NCBI GenBank assembly: GCA_022452285.1
Contig: JAKUNG010000002.1
Span: forward strand, 145,716-209,715
Length of the DNA stretch: 64,000 bases
Direction: 5' to 3'
Source of the DNA: Terriglobia bacterium
Lineage (GTDB): Bacteria > Acidobacteriota > Terriglobia > Versatilivoradales > Versatilivoraceae
In this document: piece after piece, positions 1-9,711 of the stretch
Layout of the letters: each line of letters starts with the position of its first letter
How positions within the stretch are numbered: position 1 is the first letter of the stretch
Translations under genes and position numbers: made by a program
Notes under the pieces: generated by a model
What the model was told of the DNA's origin: nothing
Databases searched by the model: none
Seen by the model: the letters and a program-made list of their open reading frames with translations, nothing else

Positions 1-395
1 TAAGCCGAATTCTGTACCTTGATTAAAGGTAACGGTCATTCCTCTAGCCTAGAAGTTGCCCTCTAGGTCGTGCATTCTACCCGGATGTCAATCGGCGCGG
101 GTAACGCCTCCATCCCTATTTGAACTTGCTCCATGTGAGGTTTGCCAGGCATGCTCTTTACAGAGCACCCGGTGTGCTCTTACCACACCATTTCACCCTT
201 ACCTCGTAAGAAGATTTTAACCAACCCTTGTCATCTTTCAAGGCGGTATATTTTCTGTTGCACTTTCGGTACTCATAGAAGCCTATGAGTCCCCCGTGTT
301 ACGGGGCACATTACCCTGTGGAGTTCGGACTTTCCTCCCGCCCAAAAATACTGAGCCAGCGACCGTTCGACCTGCCTACCTAATTCTAAGGGCTC
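1..395 (-). ncRNA. rnpB: RNase P RNA, bacterial class A
   Basis: Catalytic RNA of ribonuclease P, which matures the 5' ends of tRNAs. Read on the minus strand, the sequence holds the conserved 5' core GAGGAAAGTCCG (326-337) followed by the ACTCCACAGGGTAATGTGCC block. Further on come GGTAAGAGCACACCG, GGCAAACC and CAAGTTCAAATAGGG, then AGAGGAATGACCG, and it ends in ACAGAATTCGGCTTA (1-15). These landmarks occur in the canonical order of class A molecules. The 5' strand of P1 (about 382-394) can pair with the 3' terminus, which puts the 5' end near 395. The last few 3' bases may lie outside the window. Confidence 0.95.
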
Positions 396-422
396 ACTAG
401 AAAATTCGTCAAGGAACAACTC

Positions 423-428
423 ATTATA
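423..428 (-). promoter_or_regulatory. Probable -10 element of the rnpB promoter
   Basis: The minus strand reads TTGGTATAAT just upstream of the RNase P RNA, a perfect TATAAT with an upstream TGG that resembles an extended -10. No good -35 is visible at the usual distance. The predicted start (about 416) is roughly 20 nt before the P1 stem, so either 5' processing occurs or the boundary is slightly upstream of the one given. Confidence 0.4.
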
Positions 429-629
429 CCAACTGCTCCAAAAAACTAATTCAGGAGCAAACCTTCAAAATTCTTTCTTCTTTATTAAGATTCAACCTAG
501 CTTTTACAGTTACATTTTTTGGCAAATTAATAGAGATTCCAGAAACCTCTTCTATTTAGCAAACTGCCTCTATTTAATGTATCATTACAAACAGAATAAG
601 CTAGAATCTTATTAAACAAGACACCTAAT

Positions 630-1451
630 ATGGTAACGTATTTTAAAGCGTTGACAGTTGCTGGTTCAGATTCAGGCGGTGGAGCAGGAATTCAAGCTGA
701 CCTAAAAACTTTTGCGGCCCTCAAAGTTTTTGGAACTTCAGCAATTACTTCAGTAACCGCCCAAAACACTCAGAACATTCTAGCTATCAAGTATTTACCT
801 TCTTCATTAATCATCCAACAAATTAATGCAGTTCTGTCCGATATTGGCGCTAATGCAATTAAAACAGGCTTATTGGGAAAACCTAGAGTCATCAGAGCAG
901 TTGTAAAATGCCTCGCAGCACACCCCGAAATTCCATTGATAATTGATCCTGTAATGACCTCTACAACTGGAAAGACCCTTGTGGACGCTGAAACAATTGA
1001 AGTGTTACGCAACCTTTTACTACCTTTAGCCCACGTAGTAACTCCAAACTTTCCAGAAGCAAAGGCCCTAACAGGGAGAAGAATTGAGACAGAAGCTGAT
1101 TGTCAGCATGCGGCAGAAGAAATTTTTCAAATGGGACCCAAAGTTGTTATTTTAAAAGGTGGCCATGTTCCAAAAAATCTGAGAAGTGCTAATGAAAAAG
1201 TTACTGACTTATATTTTGATGGAAACAACTTTCAAAAAATATCAGGCCCTTATATACCTGGAGAGACTAAACATGGAACTGGCTGTACTTTTTCTGCAGC
1301 TATCACAGCGGGAATAGCTCAGGGACTTTCAGTCCTCCATGCTACTCAATTAGCTCGAAAATATTTAACGAAAACATGGATAAATTCATTTCGGGTTGGA
1401 AGAGGTCGGGCGTCACCTTTAAACCACTTCTATGAATCATGGGAGGCATAG
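630..1451 (+). CDS. thiD: Hydroxymethylpyrimidine (phosphomethylpyrimidine) kinase
   Basis: Phosphorylates HMP and HMP-phosphate to HMP-PP for thiamine synthesis; cytoplasmic. The 273-residue protein has the full-length ThiD ribokinase fold. The N-terminal substrate motif AGSDSGGGAGIQADLKT is at residues 11-27, SVTAQNT at about 41-47, and the C-terminal anion-hole motif KHGTGCTFSAAI carries the catalytic Asp/Gly-Cys region. The length matches the family. There is no other thi gene in the window, so it looks like a stand-alone salvage or de novo enzyme. The start ATG lacks a strong Shine-Dalgarno, but the conserved sequence begins within ten residues of it. Confidence 0.95.
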   Translation: MVTYFKALTVAGSDSGGGAGIQADLKTFAALKVFGTSAITSVTAQNTQNILAIKYLPSSLIIQQINAVLSDIGANAIKTGLLGKPRVIRAVVKCLAAHPEIPLIIDPVMTSTTGKTLVDAETIEVLRNLLLPLAHVVTPNFPEAKALTGRRIETEADCQHAAEEIFQMGPKVVILKGGHVPKNLRSANEKVTDLYFDGNNFQKISGPYIPGETKHGTGCTFSAAITAGIAQGLSVLHATQLARKYLTKTWINSFRVGRGRASPLNHFYESWEA

Positions 1452-1506
1452 ATCATCAAGCTGAAAAATTGATGGACAAGTTTTTAAAAGTTAATTTATT
1501 GACCAT

Positions 1507-2118
1507 TTAATTTTCAACTGCTGCTAACTTCTCTAGTAGGTCATCCAATATTTTCCCAATCGCACCCTCAGCATCAAGAGAAGTTAATATACCCTGCTGG
1601 CTGTAATGTTTTACGATAGGCTCAACCTCTTGGACATATTCACGAAAACGCGCCTGCACTACTTCAGGGCGATCATCTTTCCTTCGTTTGTATTCGACTC
1701 CTTTGGGTGGAGGATTAGTCTCTAAATTATAAGGAACCCCATTCAAGTCAATGACTCGACTAGAAAGTCTTGCCAGAACTTGCTCTTCAGTAACTTCAAA
1801 TAAAACCACACACGACAAACTTAAAATCTCATCAAGAGCTTTAGCCTGACCAAGTGTACGAGGGTATCCATCTAAAACAAGTCCAGCGTTACTATTCTGA
1901 CTTGAAAAAGACTTAAACAATTCCAGAACGAGTGGTTCAGGAACAAGTTTGCCTTCCTGAACATATTCTGCTGTTTTTCGTCCAAGATCAGAACCCTTGT
2001 CAATTTCGGCTCTCAAGGTCTCACCCAAAGAAAAATGTTTAAGACCAAAATGAGCAGCCACCAACTTAGCTTGAGTACCCTTACCACTCCCGGGCGGACC
2101 AAGAACTGAAATATTCAT
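1507..2118 (-). CDS. adk: Adenylate kinase
   Basis: Interconverts ATP + AMP and 2 ADP in the cytoplasm. Walker A loop GPPGSGKGT is at residues 7-15, the AMP-binding DGYPRT motif near 83-88, and RRKDDRPEVVQARF is the arginine-bearing stretch after the lid. The protein is 203 residues. The LID keeps the NGVPYN and NPPP elements of long-type enzymes, but the segment that follows is cut to about eight residues and there are no zinc-binding cysteines, so it is intermediate between long and short forms. It is convergent with thiD (55 nt gap) and is not in the usual secY-adk setting. Confidence 0.95.
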   Translation of the reverse strand: MNISVLGPPGSGKGTQAKLVAAHFGLKHFSLGETLRAEIDKGSDLGRKTAEYVQEGKLVPEPLVLELFKSFSSQNSNAGLVLDGYPRTLGQAKALDEILSLSCVVLFEVTEEQVLARLSSRVIDLNGVPYNLETNPPPKGVEYKRRKDDRPEVVQARFREYVQEVEPIVKHYSQQGILTSLDAEGAIGKILDDLLEKLAAVEN

Positions 2119-2278
2119 AAAAATTCATCCGTTCTTTTTTTATCTAAATAACAACCCAAAAATTAATGAACTTACTGCAAAAGGCAATAGTACCTTAAGG
2201 ATTCTTTTTTCGGAACCTGCTTTTTACCTAAAATGGCTCCTGACTAATTTTTTCACAACTTCTGATTTTCGATTAATC

Positions 2279-2307
2279 TTGACAGGTAATGCTGTGCTAG
2301 CGACAAT
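2279..2307 (+). promoter_or_regulatory. Possible sigma70-type promoter before the glycosyltransferase
   Basis: A perfect TTGACA (2279-2284) is followed after 17 bases by GACAAT (2302-2307), a 4/6 match to TATAAT. The spacing and position, about 100 nt before the ATG at 2407, fit a promoter. No operator-like repeat is seen. Confidence 0.35.
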
Positions 2308-2406
2308 CCATTTTTCTGTTAAAAAGGATTTTGTCAAATACTAGACTGATCTTTCTAAACGAGTCATCTCTACCAATTGAGTCTTCAATAGTAGACTTTC
2401 AACTTC

Positions 2407-3720
2407 ATGAAAATCCTCTCGATTACAGCTGGAGCTGCAGGAATGTACTGTGGTAGCTGTCTGCGTGATAACACATTGGCTCTAGAACTGAAGAGAATGG
2501 GGCATGATGTAATTTTACTGCCTATATATACACCTACTCTTACTGATCAAACTAATGTTAGTCAGAATAGAGTCTTTTTTGGAGGAATTAGTGTTTATCT
2601 ACAACAATCCAATTCATTTTTTAGACAGACACCCTGGTTTATTGATCGCATTTTAGATTCAAATTGGTTGTTAAACCTATTTTCTGGCTTTGGGATTCAA
2701 ACTAGCCCTCAACAGTTAGGAGCTTTAACACTATCCATGCTCCAAGGCGAAAATGGATTTCAAAAAAAAGAACTAACTAAACTGGTTGAGTGGTTAAGAC
2801 AGGAAACACCACCGGACATAATTAACCTTCCTAATTCTCTCTTAATTGGCCTAGCTCAACCATTGAAGGCAGCGCTAAAACGACCGGTCATATGTACTCT
2901 TCAGGGAGAAGATCTGTTCCTTAGAGGTCTTCCTGAACCCTATCAAAGCAAGGCCCTTAAACTTATTCGTTCAAAAGTAAAATCTATAGACGGTTTCATT
3001 GCAGTTAGTGATTATTGTGCCGGGCATATGCAATCGCTACTAGAAATACCCAGGAACCGACTACACACCGTTCCGCTTGGAATTCAAACTGAATGCTATG
3101 GGAACAACCATCCATTGAAATCAGAGATTATTCGAATTGGATTTTTGTCTAGAATTTCTCCTGAAAAGGGCCTCCATACCCTTTGTGAAGCCTACAAACA
3201 ATTGAGATTGAGAAAAGATGTTCCCTCTGGAAAACTTAATGTAGCAGGTTATCTTGGGTCTGAGAATAAAGTCTATTTAAAAAGTCTGCAGTCAAAAATG
3301 AGCCAGTGGGGCTTATCTAAGGAATTTAATTTTCACGGTACGTTAGATCAGAAAGGAAAGATACGATTTTTTGAAAATATCGACATTTTCTCCGTTCCTG
3401 CAACTTTTGAGGAACCAAAAGGAATACCTGTTCTAGAGGCAATGGCTAGTGGCATTCCCGTAGTGCAACCTAGTAAGGGGGCATATACAGAAATATTAGA
3501 AAAAACAGATGGGGGAATCCTAACTGACTCGAATAGTAGTGATAGCCTGGAGAAAGGAATCTACTCACTATATAAAAATCGCCAACTTGCAAAAACATTA
3601 GGGCAAAATGGCAAAAAAGGTGTTTGCAATTTTTATGACAGTTCACACATGGCTAGTGCGGCGATGGAAATATTCACTGACATTGCAACAAAATTTATAT
3701 CTACTGCTACTCATTCATAA
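2407..3720 (+). CDS. GT4-family glycosyltransferase
   Basis: Transfers a sugar from a nucleotide donor to an unknown acceptor, probably in envelope glycan synthesis. The 437-residue two-domain GT-B protein starts with the distinctive MYCGSCLRDNTLALELKRMG segment (residues 13-32), where GT4 enzymes bind the acceptor. The C-terminal donor domain begins near residue 240 (RIGFLSRISPEKG) and has the conserved EEPKGIPVLEAMASGIPVV stretch (about 337-355) with the retaining-enzyme E-x7-E pattern. No signal peptide. It stands just before an ABC transporter, but the 74 nt gap and lack of overlap make an operon only possible. Specificity cannot be predicted. Confidence 0.88.
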   Translation: MKILSITAGAAGMYCGSCLRDNTLALELKRMGHDVILLPIYTPTLTDQTNVSQNRVFFGGISVYLQQSNSFFRQTPWFIDRILDSNWLLNLFSGFGIQTSPQQLGALTLSMLQGENGFQKKELTKLVEWLRQETPPDIINLPNSLLIGLAQPLKAALKRPVICTLQGEDLFLRGLPEPYQSKALKLIRSKVKSIDGFIAVSDYCAGHMQSLLEIPRNRLHTVPLGIQTECYGNNHPLKSEIIRIGFLSRISPEKGLHTLCEAYKQLRLRKDVPSGKLNVAGYLGSENKVYLKSLQSKMSQWGLSKEFNFHGTLDQKGKIRFFENIDIFSVPATFEEPKGIPVLEAMASGIPVVQPSKGAYTEILEKTDGGILTDSNSSDSLEKGIYSLYKNRQLAKTLGQNGKKGVCNFYDSSHMASAAMEIFTDIATKFISTATHS

Positions 3721-3794
3721 ACATCTTTTTTTCAAATTTCTTTTGAAAATATATTTCAGAACTGTTAAGGCATAATTATAGAATAGGTTCTACC

Positions 3795-4463
3795 ATGTTA
3801 TCGCTCAAGCAACTTTCTAAAGAATATTTAACACCGCAAGGTCCCTTAAAACTGCTCTCTAATATCTCACTGTCTCTAGATCAAGGAGAGGCAGCTACAA
3901 TTATGGGACCTTCTGGTAGCGGGAAAAGTACTCTTTTATTTATACTTGGAACACTTGAAACACCAAGCACTGGAGAGGTATTGATTAATGGGTGTAACCC
4001 ATTTGATTTGTCTCAAAACCAACTGGCAAAATTTCGTAACAAACATATCGGTTTTCTCTTTCAAGACCATTGTCTCCTTCCACAGTGTTCCGTTTTAGAA
4101 AATATCTTATCCCCTACCCTGATAGCTCCGTCAACTAACAATTATAGACAACGGGCCCTTTCCTTAATTGAACAGGTAGGCCTTAAAGAACGAATAGACC
4201 ATTTCCCTTCAGAACTTTCAGGAGGAGAAAAACAGCGGGTTGCTCTTGCCCGAGCGATGATTAGAAAACCCTCTCTTCTCCTTTGTGATGAGCCTACAGG
4301 AAATTTAGATCGTCAGTCTGCTGCATCTGTTGCTGATTTATTAAAAGAACAACATCAAAACCATGGTTCAACATTAGTTATAGTTACACATAGCTCTGAA
4401 CTAGCCTCTAGATTTTCATCTAAATATCAGTTAAATAACCAACAACTCCTACAAACAAATTGA
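3795..4463 (+). CDS. ABC transporter ATP-binding protein, LolD/MacB type
   Basis: Cytoplasmic ATPase subunit that drives an FtsX-type permease. All motifs are present in 222 residues: Walker A GPSGSGKST (38-46), Q-loop FLFQDH, signature LSGGEKQRVALARAM, Walker B LLLCDEPTGNLD and H-loop VTH. GNLD after Walker B and the short length are typical of the LolD/MacB/FtsE group. The permease gene follows 50 nt downstream on the same strand, so the two almost certainly form one transporter. Substrate (lipoprotein, lipid or peptide) unknown. Confidence 0.93.
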   Translation: MLSLKQLSKEYLTPQGPLKLLSNISLSLDQGEAATIMGPSGSGKSTLLFILGTLETPSTGEVLINGCNPFDLSQNQLAKFRNKHIGFLFQDHCLLPQCSVLENILSPTLIAPSTNNYRQRALSLIEQVGLKERIDHFPSELSGGEKQRVALARAMIRKPSLLLCDEPTGNLDRQSAASVADLLKEQHQNHGSTLVIVTHSSELASRFSSKYQLNNQQLLQTN

Positions 4464-4513
4464 TTAGATTATCTTAAAAAAATAATTAAAGAAGCAACTA
4501 ACCCTTGTTAAAT

Positions 4514-7500
4514 ATGAATCTCGTTTCTATTGTTATAAGAAGTCTGAAATATTATTGGCCAACAAACCTAGCTGTAATTTCTGGGGTGTCTGTCGCAGTT
4601 GCAGTTTTAGCTGGTTCTCTTCTCGTTGGCAATTCCGTCAACAAAAGCCTACAAAAAATAGCTTTAACTAGATTAGGCCAAACAGACTTAGTTCTTAATT
4701 CCAACTCCTATTTTACAGAAGCATTAGCAAATAGAATCTCTTCTCACCCTCTTTTTGCTCAATTGTTTAATAGACTTTGTCCAATGTTTATTACTGAAGG
4801 TGGAGCAAATCATCCTAAAACTGGACGGCGTTCTTCTAGAATCTCGGTATATGGGATTGACAAACGTTTCTGGAGCTTCCATCGCCTTACTAATTACACA
4901 AAGTTCGCAACAGACCGTCAAGCGCTGATTAGCTTAGAAGTAGCTAGAGACCTACGAGTTCAAACAGGGGATTCAATTTTATTAAGGATAGAAAAACCAT
5001 CTCACATTCCACGAGATTTTCTGCATGGGAAACGGGAACAAGTCGGACGCACCATACGTCTCACGGTAACCAAAATTTTATCAGCAGCTGAACTAGGTGA
5101 TTTTTCTCTTAAATCTCAGCAAGGAGCTGTCCGTGCTATTTTTGTTCCTCTACTAAGATTGCAAAAAGATTTAGAAGTGGCTCACCAAATTAATACTATC
5201 CTAATAAAAAGCAGATCCCCTCGTACAAACCTCCCTCAAAAAGAGTCTAGAGAAGAAATTAATAAGCTACTTAATATTCTTCGTGAATCCTACTCTATCA
5301 GTGATACTTCTCTCAATCTCCGAATTCTCCACCAAGAAAGTTGTATTTCTCTAGAATCCTCTGGAACTCTCCTTAATGATGAAATAGTTGCAACAGCCCG
5401 AGATGCTGCTAGCAAAGTAAAATTCAAGACAAGGAAATTTTTTACTTATTTGTCAAATTCTATCCAGGCTAATACTAGAGAAATTCCCTATTCACTTGTA
5501 ACGGCACTGGATTTAGGATCCGCTGGTTTAGAAAAATTTCTTCCAAGCACACAAGTGTCCACCTACAAAGGTCCTCCTCCAATCATATTAAATCAGTGGG
5601 CCGCCCATGAATTGGATGCTCAAACTAATGATTTAGTGAATCTTATCTATTATCTTTGGAGTGATTCGGGCGAGTTATTAACGCATTCTAAAGAATTTAA
5701 ACTTTCCGGCATAATTTCGATGAAAGATCCTATCATTGACAGAAATCTTGCTCCTATTTTCCCGGGAATCACAGAATCAACTACCTTAGTTGACTGGGAC
5801 CCACCTTTTCCTATGAATTTAAGTCGAATTTCTATACGTGATGAATTGTACTGGGACAAATTTAAGACTACCCCAAAAGCTTTGATTCCACTTAAAGTAG
5901 GTCAGCAGTTATGGAAATCACGCCATGGACAAATATCATCCCTTCGAATTTACCCTCCCAAAGAATTTAGTTCTAAACCAAACCCTAATTTTTTAAAAAA
6001 GTTCCTGCTTCAATATAAAACAAGTCTTTTAGACTCTTTAACCCCGAAACAAATTGGATTTTCTGTTCGTCCAGTTATACAGGAAGCAGTACTAGCTTCT
6101 CAGGGTGCTACTGATTTTGGACAGTACTTCATCTATTTTAGTTTTTTCTTAATGAGCTCTGCATTGCTCCTTACTATTCTTTTTTTCAAACTAGGCCTTG
6201 AACAACGCATCCAGGAAATCGGCATATTTCGGACATTAGGTTATAGCGAAAGTGAGATCAACCTACTCTTTCTTTCTGAAGGAGCCATCTTAGCAATCAT
6301 TGGAACTGTAATTGGACTAGGAGGAGCTGTAGCCTATACAAACTTGATTCTTACAGCCCTACAGACCTGGTGGGTAGATGCAGTTGGTACTAACTTGTTA
6401 ACAACGCACCTCTCAATTTTCTCTCTTATTATTGGAGGTTCAGCAGGTCTTTTAACAGCTCTTATCTGTATTGCCTTAACTTTAAGAAGTCTAAGAAACG
6501 CCACTATTTTAAGTCTTTTAAAAGGTTCTTGGTTACAAAACAAAAAAAATCAGCTCAATGAGTACAAAATCACAACAAAGATTTCTAAAAAGAGACGTGT
6601 TTGGTTTTTCTATTCTCCTACTGGTTCTAAAACACTCAGCAATTTAATAATTCTTAGTTTCCTAGTAGTAGCCATTTTGCTTGGCAGCATTTTTAACATC
6701 ATCAATCAAACCTTAGGGTTTTTTGTGGCTGGAACATTGGTGCTCGTTCTATTATTGTATTTTCAATCCATCTGGTTAGGTCGAAAATTCTCAACTTCCC
6801 AGATGACAGGTAATTGGCAAATTTCTCGACTTGGTTTTCGAAACGTCATCATCCGTCCTGGGAGAAGCCTTCTCTGCATTGCCTTAATCGCATCTGCTGC
6901 ATTCATCATAGTTACGGTTGAATCATTTCGTCGAGATCAACAAGACTTTGGAACCTCCAAGACTTCCAGTACTGGAGGGTTTTCTTTAATAGCTGAATCA
7001 CTGGTACCTATTCATCACGATTTAAATTCAAAACATGGTCAAGAATCATTAAATCTTTTGTTAGCTGACAACCCCTCCTTGTCTGGAGTACATTATAGTG
7101 CTTTCCGTCTAAAACCTGGTGATGACACTAGCTGTTTAAACTTATACCAACCTACTAGTCCCAGAATACTCGGAGCCTCCAATGAGTTTTTAAAAAGTGA
7201 ACGATTCCAATTTCACTCAGCTCTAGAAACTTCTAATAACTCTAATAACCCCTGGGATCTACTTAATCAAAAAATTAATGGTGATGTTATTCCTGTCATT
7301 ACTGATGCTAACTCTATGCAGTATGTTCTCCATATGAATTTGGGAGACCAATTTGTTCTTAACCCTCATGGTTCATCTCCTATAAAACTTAAATTAGTTG
7401 GTGCTCTAAAGGACAGTTTATTTCAATCAGAACTCATAATGTCTGAAACAAATTTTTTACAAGTATTTCCAAATATTGCTGGATTCCGTTTCTTCTTATT

Positions 7501-8002
7501 AGAAACCTCAGTCAATAAAAAAGAAATTGTCACTAATGTTCTGGAGAACCGCTTATCCGATTACGGCATAGATATAATGCCAACTAGTGTTCGGATGGCC
7601 AACTTCCACAGGGTGGAAAATACTTATCTGTCAACCTTTCAAGCCCTAGGTGGATTAGGGCTCCTCCTGGGAACCATTGGTTTGGCCATTGTTTTATTGA
7701 GAAATGTTTTGGAGAGGAGGAAAGAACTCGCACTTCTTTCAGCAGTCGGTTACAACTGGTACCACCTGACTTGGATCATAATTGCAGAAAACCTTTTTCT
7801 TCTTAGCTTTGGTTTAATCAATGGTCTCGTTTCTGCATTACTTTCTATTGCTCCTGTATTTCAAACAAGAGGAGGAGATTTTCCCTTCTCAACCATAGTT
7901 GCTTTATTAGGAGGAGTTTTACTGACAGGTCTAGTGGCCTCTCTAATTGCTACATTTTCAGTAACTCGAAAAAAATTGTTGCCTTCTCTCAAGTCGGAGT
8001 AG
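4514..8002 (+). CDS. Large FtsX/MacB-type ABC transporter permease
   Basis: Membrane subunit of the transporter whose ATPase lies just upstream. About 1160 residues, roughly twice a LolC/LolE subunit. An N-terminal TM helix (residues about 17-38) is followed by a large extracytoplasmic domain. A three-helix FtsX block (about 525-670) comes next, then further TM helices (about 700-755), a second periplasmic domain starting after a helix near 805-825, and a final three-helix FtsX block (about 1035-1150). This looks like two MacB-PCD/FtsX half-subunits fused in one chain. An upstream in-frame TTG (4505) exists, but ATG 4514 is preferred. Such transporters usually extract lipoproteins or export lipids or peptides; the cargo is unknown here. 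Confidence 0.85.
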   Translation: MNLVSIVIRSLKYYWPTNLAVISGVSVAVAVLAGSLLVGNSVNKSLQKIALTRLGQTDLVLNSNSYFTEALANRISSHPLFAQLFNRLCPMFITEGGANHPKTGRRSSRISVYGIDKRFWSFHRLTNYTKFATDRQALISLEVARDLRVQTGDSILLRIEKPSHIPRDFLHGKREQVGRTIRLTVTKILSAAELGDFSLKSQQGAVRAIFVPLLRLQKDLEVAHQINTILIKSRSPRTNLPQKESREEINKLLNILRESYSISDTSLNLRILHQESCISLESSGTLLNDEIVATARDAASKVKFKTRKFFTYLSNSIQANTREIPYSLVTALDLGSAGLEKFLPSTQVSTYKGPPPIILNQWAAHELDAQTNDLVNLIYYLWSDSGELLTHSKEFKLSGIISMKDPIIDRNLAPIFPGITESTTLVDWDPPFPMNLSRISIRDELYWDKFKTTPKALIPLKVGQQLWKSRHGQISSLRIYPPKEFSSKPNPNFLKKFLLQYKTSLLDSLTPKQIGFSVRPVIQEAVLASQGATDFGQYFIYFSFFLMSSALLLTILFFKLGLEQRIQEIGIFRTLGYSESEINLLFLSEGAILAIIGTVIGLGGAVAYTNLILTALQTWWVDAVGTNLLTTHLSIFSLIIGGSAGLLTALICIALTLRSLRNATILSLLKGSWLQNKKNQLNEYKITTKISKKRRVWFFYSPTGSKTLSNLIILSFLVVAILLGSIFNIINQTLGFFVAGTLVLVLLLYFQSIWLGRKFSTSQMTGNWQISRLGFRNVIIRPGRSLLCIALIASAAFIIVTVESFRRDQQDFGTSKTSSTGGFSLIAESLVPIHHDLNSKHGQESLNLLLADNPSLSGVHYSAFRLKPGDDTSCLNLYQPTSPRILGASNEFLKSERFQFHSALETSNNSNNPWDLLNQKINGDVIPVITDANSMQYVLHMNLGDQFVLNPHGSSPIKLKLVGALKDSLFQSELIMSETNFLQVFPNIAGFRFFLLETSVNKKEIVTNVLENRLSDYGIDIMPTSVRMANFHRVENTYLSTFQALGGLGLLLGTIGLAIVLLRNVLERRKELALLSAVGYNWYHLTWIIIAENLFLLSFGLINGLVSALLSIAPVFQTRGGDFPFSTIVALLGGVLLTGLVASLIATFSVTRKKLLPSLKSE

Positions 8003-8071
8003 TTACCGCTAGATAAGAAGCTGTATTTATTTAAACATTAATTTCTTTTATCTTTGCTGACCTTATCCAGA

Positions 8072-8094
8072 AATAAAAAAATAGTTTTTTTATT
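8072..8094. repeat. AT-only inverted repeat after the permease gene
   Basis: AATAAAAAAA-TAG-TTTTTTTATT is a perfect 10-bp inverted repeat in the gap between the permease and the next gene. It could be a weak terminator, since the T-run is within the right arm. A purely A/T stem of this kind can also arise by chance in this AT-rich DNA. Confidence 0.3.
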
Positions 8095-8175
8095 CATATC
8101 AACTAACTAATTCTTGAAATAGTTTAATATGATGTTAAAACAAACTTCTAACTGTATAAATTGAAAGGGATTTTT

Positions 8176-8952
8176 ATGCCAATAAATTCTTTATTTAATC
8201 TTTCAGGGCGCACTGCATTAATCACTGGAGGCAGTAAAGGACTAGGAAAATCGATGGCTCAGATTCTCGCTGAGGCTGGTGCGAACATTGTGCTAACTAG
8301 TCGCCATGAGGAACAGCTTAAATCAACCCTTTCTGAGATTAATAATAGTACCGGCGTGCAGGGCGAGTTTATTGTGGGTGACTTAGCTCAAAGAACTGAA
8401 GCTGAACGAATTGCACAGGCTACCCTAAAAATGATGGGACATGTCGATATTCTCATCAATAATGCAGGAGCAAACATCCCTGCTGCCATCGATGAGATCA
8501 AAGACTCAGACTGGGACAGGATAATTGAATTAAATCTCAATTCATGCATGGTACTAACCAGAGCATTAGTCCCATGCATGAAGGAACGCAACTGGGGCCG
8601 GATAATCCATATCTCCTCAATCATGGGGTTAGGCTCAAAGGCAGCTCGCAATGCATATTCTGCTACCAAGCATGGTCTAATTGGGCTGGCTAAAGCCAGT
8701 AGCCTAGATTTAGGATCTTATGGAATTACAGTCAACTGTATTGCCCCTGGTCCCTTCCTTACTGATTTACCTGCTGGTTTGCTAAATTCTGACCAGAAAA
8801 AACAGTTTGCTGACAGAACAGCCTTAGGCCGTTGGGGAAAACCAGAGGAATTGGCAGGATCTGCTCTTCTATTAGCTAGTGACGCTGGAAGTTATATTAC
8901 TGGTTCCACTCTAGTAGTTGACGGTGGAGTCATGGCACAGACTCTTCCGTAA
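8176..8952 (+). CDS. Short-chain dehydrogenase/reductase (SDR)
   Basis: Classical NAD(P)-dependent oxidoreductase of 258 residues. It has the glycine-rich TGGSKGLG cofactor loop near the N-terminus, NNAG near residue 97, the catalytic Ser in HISSIMG, the YSATK tyrosine-lysine pair and the C-terminal GSYITGSTLVVDGG signature. The closest functional types are gluconate 5-dehydrogenase or FabG-like enzymes, but the substrate cannot be read from sequence. A TTG exists 15 nt upstream, but the Shine-Dalgarno GAAAGGGA lies directly before the ATG at 8176, which decides the start. It is the last plus-strand gene before a convergent methyltransferase. Confidence 0.9.
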   Translation: MPINSLFNLSGRTALITGGSKGLGKSMAQILAEAGANIVLTSRHEEQLKSTLSEINNSTGVQGEFIVGDLAQRTEAERIAQATLKMMGHVDILINNAGANIPAAIDEIKDSDWDRIIELNLNSCMVLTRALVPCMKERNWGRIIHISSIMGLGSKAARNAYSATKHGLIGLAKASSLDLGSYGITVNCIAPGPFLTDLPAGLLNSDQKKQFADRTALGRWGKPEELAGSALLLASDAGSYITGSTLVVDGGVMAQTLP

Positions 8953-8953
8953 C

Positions 8954-9598
8954 TCAAACATTACCTTCTTGGCTGATTCCATTACTAGCGATTTTTTTAG
9001 TGGACTCAAAACCTGCTTGATATTTACGGGCAACCATAATGTAAGTTTTGGGATTATCCTTAAAATAAGTTACTTTGAGTCCTACTGGTTGTAGAATCGA
9101 CTGGAATTGTTTATAGCTTGGAAGTGATTCGATTTGGAGAGGGCTTGTATAGCGAAGCTTATCAACAAAGTCGCTACCTTCTGGATGGCTGACTATCATG
9201 CGCCCGCCTATCTTGAGCATGCGAGCCACATTCTGACAAGCTAGTGTCTTATCAGAAATATTACCGTACATCGCATTTAGAAAAACAACATCAACAGAAC
9301 CATTCTCAAGTGGCAGTATCGCAACATCACAATGAAAAAGATTAACTTTAGGATACTTAGTCTTAAGTCGTTCTAACATCTTCTCTGCTAAATCACAGGC
9401 AAAAATCTTTGAAGGACTGTAAGCTTCTATGAATGGGATTAAAACACCCACCCCAGCTCCAATGTCAACTACAACCTCACCACCACTTAATCCTGCACTC
9501 GACACAATGTTTTTCAATCTATTTAAAACAGCAGCAGGCTGGGGAACATCGAATTCTCCAACGCGATTATTAAAATACTCACGTTGGGACAAATTCAT
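8954..9598 (-). CDS. Class I SAM-dependent methyltransferase
   Basis: A 214-residue Rossmann-fold methyltransferase. Motif I is VVDIGAGVGVLIPFI (residues about 43-57). An acidic residue follows beta-2 (FACDLAEKML), motif II/III has FHCDVAILPL, and NAMYGNISD follows beta-4. This pattern fits the UbiE/Methyltransf_11 group acting on a small molecule rather than a nucleic acid. It is convergent with the upstream SDR, with a 1-nt gap. The last ~20 residues are polar and not conserved. The acceptor is unknown. Confidence 0.85.
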   Translation of the reverse strand: MNLSQREYFNNRVGEFDVPQPAAVLNRLKNIVSSAGLSGGEVVVDIGAGVGVLIPFIEAYSPSKIFACDLAEKMLERLKTKYPKVNLFHCDVAILPLENGSVDVVFLNAMYGNISDKTLACQNVARMLKIGGRMIVSHPEGSDFVDKLRYTSPLQIESLPSYKQFQSILQPVGLKVTYFKDNPKTYIMVARKYQAGFESTKKIASNGISQEGNV

Positions 9599-9711
9599 AA
9601 CTGTACTCCTTGGTTTTGTATTTTACACTGTTAATAGATCCTTGTTTCTAGCAGCAGATGGTATTTCAACACACCTTATCAGATGAAATTAAAACACCAT
9701 GAGAAAAGTGC

